32,972 nt of DNA from Planctomycetaceae bacterium (GCA_021372555.1 JAJFUI010000253.1:1-32972), one strand, 5' to 3'; positions 17,701 through 25,516 are shown, counted from the first letter of the stretch. Numbers and translations are program-made. Notes: generated by a model not told the origin, from the sequence alone.

Positions 17701-18180
17701 TGCCGGCGCCGGCGTCTTCTTGGGCTCGAGGTAGCGCGCCAGCAGATCCTCAACGTTGCTCCCGTCCTCCCGCACAACGACCGAGAGCTTCGGGCTGTGA
17801 AGGCGGAAGCCGCCGAGGTTCGTGTAGTTGCAGGCGATTGCGATGAGCGAGCGATCACCGTCCAGGGAGGCAAGCGACGCCACGGTCTTCCCGTGCTTGT
17901 CCTTGACCGTGACACCGGTGGCGCTGATGGGGGAGAACCAGCCTAACGACGCCGAGTCGATTTCGGCCGTCCCGTTCAAACCGGAAAAGCGATTGATCGC
18001 CCAGCCGAGCATCGGGGTGTGGGCCGCGATGGCCGGCAGCAACCAGAGGAGCAACAACAGCAGAGCGAGCACGACCACTCGCCCCCATTTTACTGGCTTA
18101 CGCGGCGACGCCTTTTCGGCCTGTTTTTCGGGCTCGTCGCCGGCTTTTCGCGGACGTTCCGTTCTCGCAATGGCAACCAT
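14758..18180 (-). CDS. Very large AsmA-like envelope protein
   Basis: 1140 residues. A basic cytoplasmic tip (RTERPRKAGDEPEKQAEK) leads into one hydrophobic helix (about 34-53), then a long run of beta-rich, weakly repetitive sequence. N-terminal NGTAEIDSASLGWFSP and C-terminal LTVRTSGWVGFDKSLDIVAE are typical of the AsmA/TamB/YhdP group. These are bridge-like proteins anchored in the inner membrane and spanning the periplasm, linked to phospholipid transport or outer-membrane assembly. The C-terminal LINEGGNRLLNGIDGLLKPRK resembles AsmA-like endings. GGAG lies 8 bases before the ATG. A TAGAAT on the minus strand (18218-18213) could be its -10 box, but a -35 is not clear. Confidence 0.8.
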   Translation of the reverse strand: MVAIARTERPRKAGDEPEKQAEKASPRKPVKWGRVVVLALLLLLLWLLPAIAAHTPMLGWAINRFSGLNGTAEIDSASLGWFSPISATGVTVKDKHGKTVASLASLDGDRSLIAIACNYTNLGGFRLHSPKLSVVVREDGSNVEDLLARYLEPKKTPAPAKSSGVALRLEVADASMTVVDQTLGHTWQVNKLAASFDLPKDASLPMAVQASLALSGLNPPAKLSAELKYASARGEATLNIEQFPLAILRPLANRLISRGATLTGRLSSNVRASWGGQNSKNGVSGALNLEGFSLAMPAVLGADIVQLDRLNTAVQASWQADRVEIEKASAECDVASAALVGTIPLGQKEGFSLSSLVRQRQELNARVDLARLAYMLRATLGLKKNTRVDSGQVQVALSSRPGKDGAAWHGQLDATALAATADGQQISWPQPITAVLDAHDTPQGPVVDNLRCQSDFLDVRGAGTPDDFTATLGLNLNQLADRLRQFLSLDGVQLAGRGGGNIRWKRVQQQFDAGAQFRLDGFQWTLKDKPAWREDSIAASLTAAGQTDLGDKTRIDAAALTVITPTDQLGANLTAPVTDLKTSPWNIHVDARGGLQNWPGRLAVWLPANTLRRFEGAYNVQIDGVASTDGVTLRQLKATATPLVIDAACVTINEPQAAVGVAGSWDKKSSTLRLDPAVVSTATLAVAANDVVVAMPPDGPTQVAGTLKYQGDLARLKQWLSDPKTASPCRVAGQLSGTAQLRPAAGLLQGEATARVVNLAVIDAAGQQFQEPAVSLKAAGQYDSKSQSLALERLELVSSAVAAAAAGRAAPVSGHHEAKVTGQVRYDLERVCGLLRPYIGTTVRLTGQGSSDVWYQGPLAGAEALAAGQAQAGLRWDQADVGGVLLGRGELKATMQNGAVQVTPLDLSVNQGRVHLAPRLRLTPELDVALPAGPLAERIEISPAMCASMLKYAAPALANVSSARGTFSVVLDTCRIPLSDPKKCDASGRLHIHTIEVASGPLLKELTVLLGRDAPARLRQESVVAFRVQNGRVYHEGMELQFPDLTVRTSGWVGFDKSLDIVAEMPVPPKWLVGNTTVTQAMRNQVIRLPIKNTIDKPQLDQREMQRISQQFIHQAAGNLINEGGNRLLNGIDGLLKPRK

Positions 18181-18282
18181 GATCCGGCTCCGTCTAGGAA
18201 GTGGGGCGTCGGATTCTAGCCCACCGGGGCGGTCGACACCAGAGCGGCGAAGTTGGAGGCATTGCGTTTTAGCTCAATTGCC

Positions 18283-18311
18283 TTGACTTCTGCGACGATA
18301 CTCCATATATT
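18283..18311 (+). promoter_or_regulatory. Near-consensus sigma70 promoter of the XRE regulator/ACP pair
   Basis: TTGACT (18283-18288) and TATATT (18306-18311) are separated by exactly 17 bases. The predicted start of transcription is near 18318, leaving a leader of about 28 bases before the GTG at 18346. This is the strongest promoter-like sequence in the window. Confidence 0.75.
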
Positions 18312-18345
18312 CCGTTAGTGGGCACTTGATGCTGGAGAGCAGACC

Positions 18346-18762
18346 GTGAAAGAAAAACAGCCACCATCGATTGAACATCGCACCGTGGAACTCGACGGCG
18401 TGGTTTACGTGATTCTGCGGGAAACGGCGTTTGACGCGCTATGCCGAAAGGCGGGCGTCGATCCGCAAATCGTTGCCGACGGCGGCCAGTCCTTGACCGT
18501 CGGCGCGGATCTGGACCGAGCGTCGCTTGCGGCGAAGCTAGTGCGGCGACGGCGGATCGCGGGCTTGTCCCAGGCCGAGTTGGCCAGGCTTGCTGGCGTT
18601 CGCGGCGAAACGCTCAACCGGATTGAGCGGGGAAAGACAACGCCCGACTTCGCGACCATTCGGAAGCTTATCGTCGCGATGGACGCTGCCGAGCGCGGGA
18701 GTGCCGCGTCAGGCAATGCAACCTCGTCACAGAAGGAGACCAAGGATGTCGATCAACAGTAG
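18346..18762 (+). CDS. XRE-family helix-turn-helix regulator
   Basis: 138 residues from a GTG start with GGAGAG about 6 bases upstream. Residues 64-113 form a Cro/CI-type helix-turn-helix: RRRRIAGLSQAELARLAGV, then ETLNRIERGKTTPD. The first 60 residues (VYVILRETAFDALCRKAGVD and following) are an extra domain of the kind seen in small antitoxin-like or autoregulatory proteins. No toxin-like gene follows. Instead the gene overlaps an acyl carrier protein gene by 17 bases. It probably binds its own promoter, because the start lies only about 35 bases after the -10 box. Confidence 0.85.
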   Translation: MKEKQPPSIEHRTVELDGVVYVILRETAFDALCRKAGVDPQIVADGGQSLTVGADLDRASLAAKLVRRRRIAGLSQAELARLAGVRGETLNRIERGKTTPDFATIRKLIVAMDAAERGSAASGNATSSQKETKDVDQQ

Positions 18763-19039
18763 TTTGCCTTGTGCGTCAGCCGTTGCTCGCGACAGTGTGG
18801 CCGAAGAGGTAAAGAAGATCGCGGCGGAGTTCTCCACCGTGGCTGCCGGTGAAATCGGCGAAGATCACAACGTGTTCAACGATCTCGGTTTCGACAGCCT
18901 CGATGTCGTCGAGTTCACGATGGAGCTTGAGGAGCACTTCGATATCTCGGTGCCAGACGAGCTTGGCGAGCAGGCCAAGACGATCGGCCAGATCGTGGAC
19001 GGCGTCATGAAACTATTGACGCCGCGGGACGGCCGGTGA
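18746..19039 (+). CDS. Acyl carrier protein
   Basis: 97 residues. The phosphopantetheine attachment motif DLGFDSLDVVEF places Ser51 as the acceptor. It is followed by the acidic recognition helix ELEEHFDISVPDE and the helix around TIGQIVDGVMKLL, all standard for type II ACP. The roughly 18-residue N-terminal extension is longer than in housekeeping AcpP. The start is fixed by AAGGAG (18733-18738), 7 bases upstream, which lies inside the regulator gene. No fatty-acid synthesis genes adjoin it, so this is likely an accessory ACP for a dedicated acylation under control of the overlapping regulator. The pairing is seen directly; the role is inference. Confidence 0.9.
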   Translation: MSINSSLPCASAVARDSVAEEVKKIAAEFSTVAAGEIGEDHNVFNDLGFDSLDVVEFTMELEEHFDISVPDELGEQAKTIGQIVDGVMKLLTPRDGR

Positions 19040-19067
19040 GACACCCACTGTTTGCCCAGTGTCTGCG

Positions 19068-21401
19068 TCACTGATCACCGGAGGGTCGCAGCTTGCGTGC
19101 ATGATAGGGCATGCCCGACCGATACAGGTCAAGTCGCTGCCGCAGGGCGCTGGCCAGAGCCTGCTGGTCCTTCTTTGTGGCCAGTTCGAGACCCTTTTTT
19201 GCCATCGTGACCGCATCCTTGAACCGTCCGGTTTCGGCGTACGCAGCGGCGAGGGTGTCGAAGACTTCCGCATGTTCGGATTTGGCCCGCCAACGAGCCA
19301 ACTGGGCCAGTTCCAGCGATTCGGCGCCGTTGCGAAGCGATGCCTCGGGACAGGTCGCCAACAACCACGCGAGGCAATTTATCACGTCAAGGTCTTCGCG
19401 GTCGATCTGTCGGGCCTTGCGGAAACAGGCAATGGCGTCAGGCCAGCGTCCGAGGGCGATTAGCACGCTGCCAAGCTTCGTCTGAGCCTCCAGGGAATCG
19501 GAACGTATTTCGATCGCCCGGCGATACTCAGCCACAGCTCCGGTCTTTCGGCCGCTCGCTATCAGGGCGTCACCGAGGTTAATGTGGGCCGCAACGTTGT
19601 CGGGTTGGATCTGCAGGGCGATCCGATATTGCGTTTCGGCCTCATCCGGTCGCCCGAGGGCGAGCAGCGCGAGGCCAAAATTGTTTCGGGCGTCAACATC
19701 GTCCGGGCGAGTCCATACCGCCATTTTGAATTCGCCCATGGCTTCATCCGGCTGACCTTTTTTGAAGAGCGCCACGCCGAGGTTGGTATGCGCTTTGGCG
19801 TAGCCGGGGTTTAGTTCGAAAGCTTTTCGATAGCGCTCCATCGCTTCATTGAGCCGGCCTTGCTTGGCATAGGCGTTGCCGAGGTTGTAATGCGCCTCGG
19901 CCAAACCCGGTCGCAGCCGCAACGCCTGGCGATAGCTGGCTATGGCGTCCGCCAACCGGCCGCTGGAGTCGAAGGCACACCCGAGGTTGTCGTAGGCGTC
20001 GGCGTTGTCCGGCTGTATCTCGAGGGCTGTCCGAAGGTGACGCATTGCCTCGCTCAGTTGTCCCTCGGCGAGCAACACCTTTGCCAGATTGTTGTGAGCG
20101 CGGGCGTTTCGCGGCATCTTGGTGGCGACGTCCTGCCAGACGGAGTGCTCGCTCGCATAATCCATGTTCCGCCGAACGGTAAGAGCGGCAAACGTCAGGG
20201 CGATGATCCCAACCGCTCCGCCGAACAACAGCCGGCTGCTTCGCTCGGAAAGCCATCTGCGGTGTGCAACGTAAAGACAACCAAGATAGCCGACGAGCAC
20301 CGCGCCGATGACTACTGCGGTCAGCGGCAAGTACATACGATGCTCGGCAATTGTCTGCGTCACCACGGGAACAACGCTCGAGGTGGGCGCGAGCAGGGCA
20401 AAGAAGCACACCCCGAGAAAACCGGCTTTGGGCCACTTCCACATTGCCACCATCGTCAGCAGCAACAGCGTCGTTACGATGGCCGCGTACGGGACGATTT
20501 CCGCCGCGCCGTTCGCTATGACCACCCCATAATCGAACACGAGCGGAGATGGCCAGGCGCTGAGTCGCAAGTAATGGGCAATCGCCCCGAATTGCGTGCA
20601 GGCGTAGGACCACCAGTCTATTTTCTGGCCGAAGCCGGCGGTGTTGCCTCGGCTTCCCGTGGTGGCAAGAATCCACAGCAGCAAGAGCCAAGTGGCCGCC
20701 AGCCCGAGATAGAGGCCGTAGCGTTTCCGCAATGCCTCTCGAAACGAGCCGGAGAGAAACGTCCTATCGTAGAGGAACGCGATGACTGGGGCGGAGACCA
20801 TCACCTCCTTGGTGCCCATTCCCAGGGCGCAGGCCAGAATGGAAACGAGATACCACCTTGCCGGCTGCGCGACCGTGGCCCCGCGGACGAGGCCGTATAG
20901 CGTTAAGAAGTAGAACAGCGCCATCAGCGATTCCGCCCGTTGAACGATGTAGGTCACGGACTCGGTTTGCAGTGGGTGTAGGCCCCACAAAAGCGAGATC
21001 GCCAGCGACAGTGGCGTGGCTGCTGCGCCCCAGCGCTCGCGCATCGTCGGCAGCAGGAACGTCCGTCGCAAAAGGCCGAACAACAGCAGGGCCGCAGCGA
21101 TGTGAACGGCCAGATTGGTCGCATGATAGCTCCAGACGTTCGTGCCGCTGATCGCGTAGTTGACGGCGAGCGAGAGGTTCAGGACAGGACGGCCGGTCAC
21201 CGTTTCACCGCCTGTTGGGGGAGAAAGCGGAATTTGGAGTGGCCAGAGTCGGCGAATGCTCGGGTTGTCCGAGATCGCTCCGGCGTCGTCAAAAACCAGC
21301 GATCCGCAGAAGCTGTTGGCAAAGGCGGCCGCCAGGGCCAAAACGATTATGCAACCCGCGATAATCGTCGCGCGGGGCGCAGTGCGGTCAGCGTGCGTCA
21401 T
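19068..21401 (-). CDS. Multi-pass membrane protein with C-terminal TPR repeats (TMTC-like layout)
   Basis: 777 residues from the ATG at 21401. A TTG at 21455 would extend it by 18 residues but has no ribosome site. The N-terminal half holds about ten membrane helices. After the first helix comes LVFDDAGAISDNPSI, which resembles the acidic DD..AI loop of GT-C type mannosyltransferase-like proteins (TMTC group). It is followed by VTGRPVLNLSLAVNYA and HLQTESVTYIVQRAE-like loops. From about residue 440 on there are at least seven tandem TPR units with the 'A..nLg.al...g...eA...y..al...P' spacing. The likely role is protein glycosylation or envelope assembly, with the repeats as a docking platform. 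It converges on the ACP gene. Confidence 0.82.
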   Translation of the reverse strand: MTHADRTAPRATIIAGCIIVLALAAAFANSFCGSLVFDDAGAISDNPSIRRLWPLQIPLSPPTGGETVTGRPVLNLSLAVNYAISGTNVWSYHATNLAVHIAAALLLFGLLRRTFLLPTMRERWGAAATPLSLAISLLWGLHPLQTESVTYIVQRAESLMALFYFLTLYGLVRGATVAQPARWYLVSILACALGMGTKEVMVSAPVIAFLYDRTFLSGSFREALRKRYGLYLGLAATWLLLLWILATTGSRGNTAGFGQKIDWWSYACTQFGAIAHYLRLSAWPSPLVFDYGVVIANGAAEIVPYAAIVTTLLLLTMVAMWKWPKAGFLGVCFFALLAPTSSVVPVVTQTIAEHRMYLPLTAVVIGAVLVGYLGCLYVAHRRWLSERSSRLLFGGAVGIIALTFAALTVRRNMDYASEHSVWQDVATKMPRNARAHNNLAKVLLAEGQLSEAMRHLRTALEIQPDNADAYDNLGCAFDSSGRLADAIASYRQALRLRPGLAEAHYNLGNAYAKQGRLNEAMERYRKAFELNPGYAKAHTNLGVALFKKGQPDEAMGEFKMAVWTRPDDVDARNNFGLALLALGRPDEAETQYRIALQIQPDNVAAHINLGDALIASGRKTGAVAEYRRAIEIRSDSLEAQTKLGSVLIALGRWPDAIACFRKARQIDREDLDVINCLAWLLATCPEASLRNGAESLELAQLARWRAKSEHAEVFDTLAAAYAETGRFKDAVTMAKKGLELATKKDQQALASALRQRLDLYRSGMPYHARKLRPSGDQ

Positions 21402-21571
21402 GGGTATGTTCCCACAAGCCAGAACAAGTTGCCATCGATGATTTTGAGCCAACAACCAGAGGAGAAAAACCTGGATAAGGCGATGCGGCAGTGCCCTCTT
21501 GAGCGATCAGACGGGATTGCGGTCAGGCGTCTACCGTCGATTCTACAATCTTCAGCGTTACCATGAGGCAA

Positions 21572-21625
21572 GTGCGAGAGGCGGGATTTGAACCCGCATG
21601 GGTTGCCCCACTGGATCCTAAGTCC
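21572..21625 (-). repeat. Displaced 3' half of tRNA-Leu (left attachment repeat)
   Basis: On the minus strand this carries the anticodon-loop start, variable arm, T-arm and acceptor 3' strand of tRNA-Leu, with no 5' half. Against the intact copy, the variable-arm stem is TGGG/CCCA instead of TGGA/TCCA. Both differences fall at paired positions, so pairing is kept. By position, this is the pre-integration host sequence pushed away from its 5' half. Confidence 0.85.
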
Positions 21626-21821
21626 GGTCCCGGCTTGTCATAAGACGTTATATGTTCGGCCCTTGCGATAGTCAAGGCGAGTGGGTTGTGCGAAGGTTTG
21701 GCAGTTGTTTTGTTCTGGCCGTTTGCCGGCTGTGTTTCTTCGCCTGGTGGCGTCTTCCGCGGCTCGCTAGCCGTTCGGCCTTCTGCCACGACTGTGTCCC
21801 CGTACGTCCAGGGAACAGCGG

Positions 21822-22070
21822 GTGCTGCCGTATTCTGGCAACGTGCGGCCTTCGCACGAGGATTGGCACAAGATCGTCGGAAAGCATCGCGTACCCAAAA
21901 ACTGCCGTTCAACCTGTGGCTCCCAATTGGTCCAGAGCGGCACGCCAACGGTGGTGGTGAAAGACTTCTTGGGCCACTCGTCTGTCACTACAACGGAAAA
22001 ATTCTACGTTAATACGTCCGGTTCATTGCGGGCGGCAGCGGAAGCGAGAAGCCTCAGCAAGGTGCGATAA
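21822..22070 (+). pseudogene. C-terminal remnant of a tyrosine recombinase (integrase)
   Basis: About 82 codons remain. They contain VPKNCRSTCGSQLVQSG (box II arginine region), VVVKDFLGHSSVTTTEKFY with the LGH motif and the catalytic tyrosine, and the family tail NTSGSLRAAAEA. This matches the last part of phage-type integrases common in planctomycete islands. The N-terminal arm-binding domain and the first catalytic arginine are absent. The sequence just upstream (21630-21820) encodes no integrase in any frame, so the gene was cut by a deletion and cannot catalyse excision. It lies about 200 bases from the left repeat, as expected for an island integrase. Confidence 0.85.
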
Positions 22071-22405
22071 GCGTTTGCCGTCTTCTTGCATTAAGGCCGC
22101 GGCAGGCAGCCCTTTCCAAGAAATCGGCGGTAAGGGCTAAGCCGTAGGGTGGGGGCGGTTCTGGTGCTTTGCTATCAGAACGTTAAGATAGCTGACAATA
22201 CACGCTGCCGGGTGGAGCAGTGGCCGGTCGGCCGCAGCACCGGCACGCCAGAATCCGGAGATAATTGAACGCATTCACTGAGCACCGTGACATTTTCGTC
22301 CAAAAAATTCGTCGTAAAGCGTTATGGTATAGACGACTTTGCTTACATGCATGGTGTTACTTCCTCGAAGAGGAAGAATTAAAGTAAGCGCAGCGTGACA
22401 ATGGG
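22071..22405. other. Noncoding region between the integrase remnant and the nuclease gene
   Basis: No gene is seen. It holds an inverted pair GCCGGT/ACCGGC (22223-22228 and 22239-22244), an AT-rich stretch (22290-22345) likely to contain the nuclease promoter, and a perfect hairpin at 22360-22376. Confidence 0.45.
22360..22376 (+). promoter_or_regulatory. Perfect inverted repeat upstream of the nuclease gene, operator or leader hairpin
   Basis: CTTCCTC (22360-22366) and GAGGAAG (22370-22376) are a perfect 7-base inverted repeat around GAA, about 30 bases before the predicted start. As DNA it could be an operator for a dimeric repressor, possibly the protein's own N-terminal DNA-binding domain. 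As RNA it could sequester nearby sequence. There is no T-run, so it is not a terminator. Confidence 0.4.
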
Positions 22406-23998
22406 ATGCCCGGCATGGTGGTGAAAATGGCCATTGAACGAGACCTAATGGAAATTCTCGCCCAGGGAGTACATACCTCATCCGAATTGATCGGTCTGCT
22501 TGTAAGGAAAGGCCAGAGCCCGGAGAATGCACGCCAACTCCTTAGCCGCCAATCAAACAAGAATGGTGTGTGGCGATCACAACACCTTCGACTGCCTCGC
22601 GATGAACGGCTGTTCGCCGACCGACGCGTCGTTGGCACTCAGCCGTTCTTCTCACAAGTCGGAGAGAAACTCCGGGCGACGGGACGCCTCGGCCTTGCCA
22701 GGAGTGTTGGAGCCCTCGGAGCACATGGGCTACTCCACCGCACCGATTTGTTTAGGTTATTAGCTGTTGCACCGGTGTCAGACGTATCGCCGGAACAATT
22801 GCGAAGGGGGCCGTCGTATGAAACTGAACTCCGCTCCCTAGAAGAACTCGGAGCACGGGTTATCCAGCGGGGGACGGCATTAGAGTCGCTCATCGCACCC
22901 GAAACGACCTTACGTGCCGATAACCTGGACGCACTCGCATCCACGGCAATCCAGAACATTCGCTACGAAGCTATTCTCGCCCGAATTCTGTCCGAACGGC
23001 TTCGGCGACAGAACGTACTATCATGGAACCGCATCGAGGTTCCAGATCTCGAAAAGCCGTATGTCATATTCAACGGCCAAATTTTTTCTGCATATGGATT
23101 CTCCTACCTCGGCCCCCTGAAGCGTTGGAAGGAAGGTGCCAACGCTCCGACGCCATGCCCGGTTGTCATCGACTGTTACCACGGCGTTTGTTCGTTACCG
23201 CAGGTTGACTCGTTTTTTCAGAGAATCGATCGTGCAACGATTCGACGACGCAAGCAACAACCGGTAATCGGTGTCATCGCTGCTAGGGACTTCAATCGCG
23301 ATGCATGGGAGAAAGCCCGCCACGGGTCACTGATGACTGTAAGCTTTCGCCAGATGTTTGGCGACGAAGCACTCGATGCGATGGTCCAAGTTGAACATCT
23401 GCTAGGCGGTTTCGCACAATCCAAGCCGGAAGAATCGCAGGAGCGGTTCGCGGAAATCGCCAAGTTGATGGACGATTTGAAAACAAACCCCGTAATCGTG
23501 GACCTGCGAGCCATCGGGCTCGAAGCGGTGTGCGCATTAATACTACAGTCCCAGGGATTCGTATCACCTGAGCTCGGTCGAATCGTTCCGTGGAATAATA
23601 CCACCCGAGATGTGGACGTATTCGCCATCCGTGGTGACGACGAACTTCGGATCATCGAATGTAAAGCGTATCACCGCCGGAAGTCACTCCTTGACTCTGA
23701 CGTCAACAAGTTCTTCACGCAGACTGTTCCCGCGCTTAAGGCGTGGTTACGAGAGAAGGATCGACACTTCACGAAGTGTACCGCGGAGATATGGACGACG
23801 GGCCCCAAAGGCAAGAACGCCGAATTGACCCTCAAGGAATTATCGCGACCTCGCGGCGATACATGGAGACTCCGGCGGATGAACGAAATGTACGATGAAA
23901 TTCCGAAACGCATCCGTGAGCGTGGGATGCGGCTTCTGGAAACCATCGCTCTTGTCGAGACAGACGGCGCAGATGAGGAAGTCGACGATCGCAAATGA
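22406..23998 (+). CDS. Predicted winged-helix and PD-(D/E)XK nuclease protein of a tRNA-Leu island
   Basis: 530 residues, no recognised full-length family. Residues about 8-67 look like a winged helix (ERDLMEILAQGVHTSSELIG). Residues about 367-465 have the PD-(D/E)XK nuclease core: helix GLEAVCALILQSQGF, then DVDVFAI (Asp402/Asp404), then LRIIECKAYH (Glu418, Lys420), then KFF..TVPALKAWL. An earlier segment (about 183-292) has similar order with CPVVIDCYHGV and VDSFFQRID where the second copy has RIIECKAYH and VNKFF. I read this as a second, inactive nuclease-fold unit. Base composition is less GC-rich than the flanks. As the only intact cargo of a mini-island it is a candidate anti-phage or element-maintenance effector. 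The start is uncertain: ATGs at 22415 and 22427 are also possible and no ribosome site decides. Confidence 0.75.
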   Translation: MPGMVVKMAIERDLMEILAQGVHTSSELIGLLVRKGQSPENARQLLSRQSNKNGVWRSQHLRLPRDERLFADRRVVGTQPFFSQVGEKLRATGRLGLARSVGALGAHGLLHRTDLFRLLAVAPVSDVSPEQLRRGPSYETELRSLEELGARVIQRGTALESLIAPETTLRADNLDALASTAIQNIRYEAILARILSERLRRQNVLSWNRIEVPDLEKPYVIFNGQIFSAYGFSYLGPLKRWKEGANAPTPCPVVIDCYHGVCSLPQVDSFFQRIDRATIRRRKQQPVIGVIAARDFNRDAWEKARHGSLMTVSFRQMFGDEALDAMVQVEHLLGGFAQSKPEESQERFAEIAKLMDDLKTNPVIVDLRAIGLEAVCALILQSQGFVSPELGRIVPWNNTTRDVDVFAIRGDDELRIIECKAYHRRKSLLDSDVNKFFTQTVPALKAWLREKDRHFTKCTAEIWTTGPKGKNAELTLKELSRPRGDTWRLRRMNEMYDEIPKRIRERGMRLLETIALVETDGADEEVDDRK

Positions 23999-24040
23999 CC
24001 GCCATTGGGCTTGCCAAATCGGCTTTCGCTTCGTCAACGC

Positions 24041-24073
24041 ATGCTCCGTATCCAATGCTCCATATCCAATGCT
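24041..24073 (+). repeat. 14-base tandem repeat in the island right end
   Basis: ATGCTCCGTATCCA (24041-24054) is followed at once by ATGCTCCATATCCA (24055-24068) and a partial third unit ATGCT. There is one difference between the full units. Confidence 0.8.
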
Positions 24074-24209
24074 GACGAAGACACTTCTGCAATTCGGTGG
24101 AATACGTCGAACATCTTGCCGCGTCCCCCACGACCGAGACCTTCCTATTTCGCTGTTACCGAGAACCGAGATTGGAAGGCGTCGTATATCGTTGTGAAAA
24201 GCACCTCCG

Positions 24210-24233
24210 GTTTGTGCCGTAGTTTGTGCCGTA
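24210..24233 (+). repeat. 12-base perfect tandem repeat near the right attachment site
   Basis: GTTTGTGCCGTA occurs twice in a row (24210-24221 and 24222-24233). Its position, about 135 bases from the right repeat, and its tandem form suit an arm-type binding site for the island integrase. Confidence 0.8.
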
Positions 24234-24261
24234 TCCGGCCTTTTAGGGCTTACTTGAGGGC

Positions 24262-24358
24262 ACTCCAGAGCACGACCCCCTCGCTTGGTTTTGCTAGCCG
24301 CAAAGTGCGTCAGAGCTCGTAGAAAAGGACTCCGGAGCACTCCAGAGCATTCAAGAGT
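24262..24358 (+). repeat. 10-11-base repeats ACTCC(A/G)GAGC beside the tRNA
   Basis: ACTCCAGAGCA occurs at 24262-24272. Tandem units ACTCCGGAGC, ACTCCAGAGC and a degenerate ATTCAAGAGT occupy 24329-24358 with a period of 10, ending 7 bases before the attachment repeat. One helical turn per unit fits cooperative protein binding. Confidence 0.75.
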
Positions 24359-24365
24359 AGAAAAG

Positions 24366-24448
<83 letters not shown>

Positions 24449-24532
24449 AAGGCTGGCCATTCCCACGAAAAGGGAATCGCACGCATCGAAAGCAACAACC
24501 CGCTGACATACTGCGCCAACGGGTTGCGAAAG

Positions 24533-24604
24533 AGCGGGAGACGGGGATCGAACCCGCGACGACCAGCTTGGGAAGCTAGCACTCTACCACTGAGTTACTC
24601 CCGC
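24533..24604 (-). tRNA. tRNA-Gly (anticodon CCC)
   Basis: 72 bases. The acceptor stem GCGGGAG pairs with CTCCCGC, and the discriminator is T. The anticodon arm is CTAGC-TTCCCAA-GCTGG with anticodon CCC. The T-arm contains GCGGGTTCGATCCCCGT. CCA is not encoded. It lies 84 bases upstream of tRNA-Leu on the same strand, so the two may be cotranscribed. Confidence 0.95.
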
Positions 24605-24814
24605 AAGTCGCTAAAGACCAATGGCGCGATGCACTGCGACACACCAGTCAGCTACGGAAGTATGATAGCATGGGCCGCTGGACGACGGCAAGGGGGCGTC
24701 CAACCGGCGGGGCGAGGCCCGATGGCGGGTTGGGCAACTCGCGAGGCTTCGGCCCTTGAGTGTGCGACGTTTGCGACGTTGTGTCCCAAGCCAGCGGCGA
24801 CTTGGCCCGGTGGG

Positions 24815-25477
24815 TCACCCGTCACCTCTGCGGTGGCGAATGATGCGGCCCTCGGAGATGTAGATGGCGTCCTCGGCGATGTTCGTGGCGCAGTCGGCGA
24901 TGCGTTCGAGGTTGCGGGAGACAGCCAACAGTCGGAGCAATGGGCCGACCTTCTGCGGCTCGCGGCCGATCCTCTCTTCGGCGCCGGCGCGGATTTGGTG
25001 TTTTAGCCGATCGACCTCGTCGTCGCGGCGGCAAACCTCCACGGCCAGCCGGGCGTCCATGTTGACCATGGCGTCGATGCTGTCGCGGAGCATTGCCTCG
25101 GTCTTTTCGCCCATGCCTGCGATGTCGAAGGGAACCTCGACGGCCGGTTCGGCCGCCGCGGCGACGGCCTTTCGCGCGATGTTCACCGCGAGGTCGCCGA
25201 TCCGTTCCAGATCGTTGTTGATTTTCATGGCCGCGACGATAAACCGCAGGTCCGTTGCGACCGGCTGGTGGAGGGCCAGAATCTTGAGACACTCTTCCTC
25301 GATCTCGACCTCGCGGCGATCGATGTCGTCGTCACGCTGTTCCACTCGCAGGGCGAGGGTGCTATCTCGATCGAGCATTGCCCGCATCGCCACCTGCACC
25401 TGCTCCTCGACGATGGCGCAGAGGGCCAGAATGCTTTTTTTGAGCTTTTCGATCTCCCGCTGCAAATGGACGGACAT
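24815..25477 (-). CDS. phoU: Phosphate transport regulator PhoU
   Basis: 220 residues, the usual PhoU length. Two similar three-helix bundles are visible. The first has QPVATDLRFIVAAMKINND and LERIGDLAVNIA; the second has LLAVSRNLERIADCATNIAED. The acidic E/D...D metal-binding motifs (NDLERIGD and RNLERIAD) are intact. PhoU is a cytoplasmic protein that binds the PstB transporter and the PhoR kinase to switch off the phosphate regulon when phosphate is plentiful. No pst or phoB/phoR genes lie within the window. A Pho-box-like repeat lies 40 bases before the ATG. Confidence 0.95.
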   Translation of the reverse strand: MSVHLQREIEKLKKSILALCAIVEEQVQVAMRAMLDRDSTLALRVEQRDDDIDRREVEIEEECLKILALHQPVATDLRFIVAAMKINNDLERIGDLAVNIARKAVAAAAEPAVEVPFDIAGMGEKTEAMLRDSIDAMVNMDARLAVEVCRRDDEVDRLKHQIRAGAEERIGREPQKVGPLLRLLAVSRNLERIADCATNIAEDAIYISEGRIIRHRRGDG

Positions 25478-25516
25478 GTGAGGTTCCTTGCGTTGTGCCG
25501 TGCGAGGATTCGCGTT

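Larger units (their letters stand above)
23999..24365. other. Repeat-rich noncoding right end of the island
   Basis: No protein gene is convincing on either strand; a minus-strand open frame here simply reads through the tRNA. The region carries three separate sets of short direct repeats (14, 12 and 10 bases), listed individually, packed within 320 bases next to the right attachment repeat. Confidence 0.6.
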
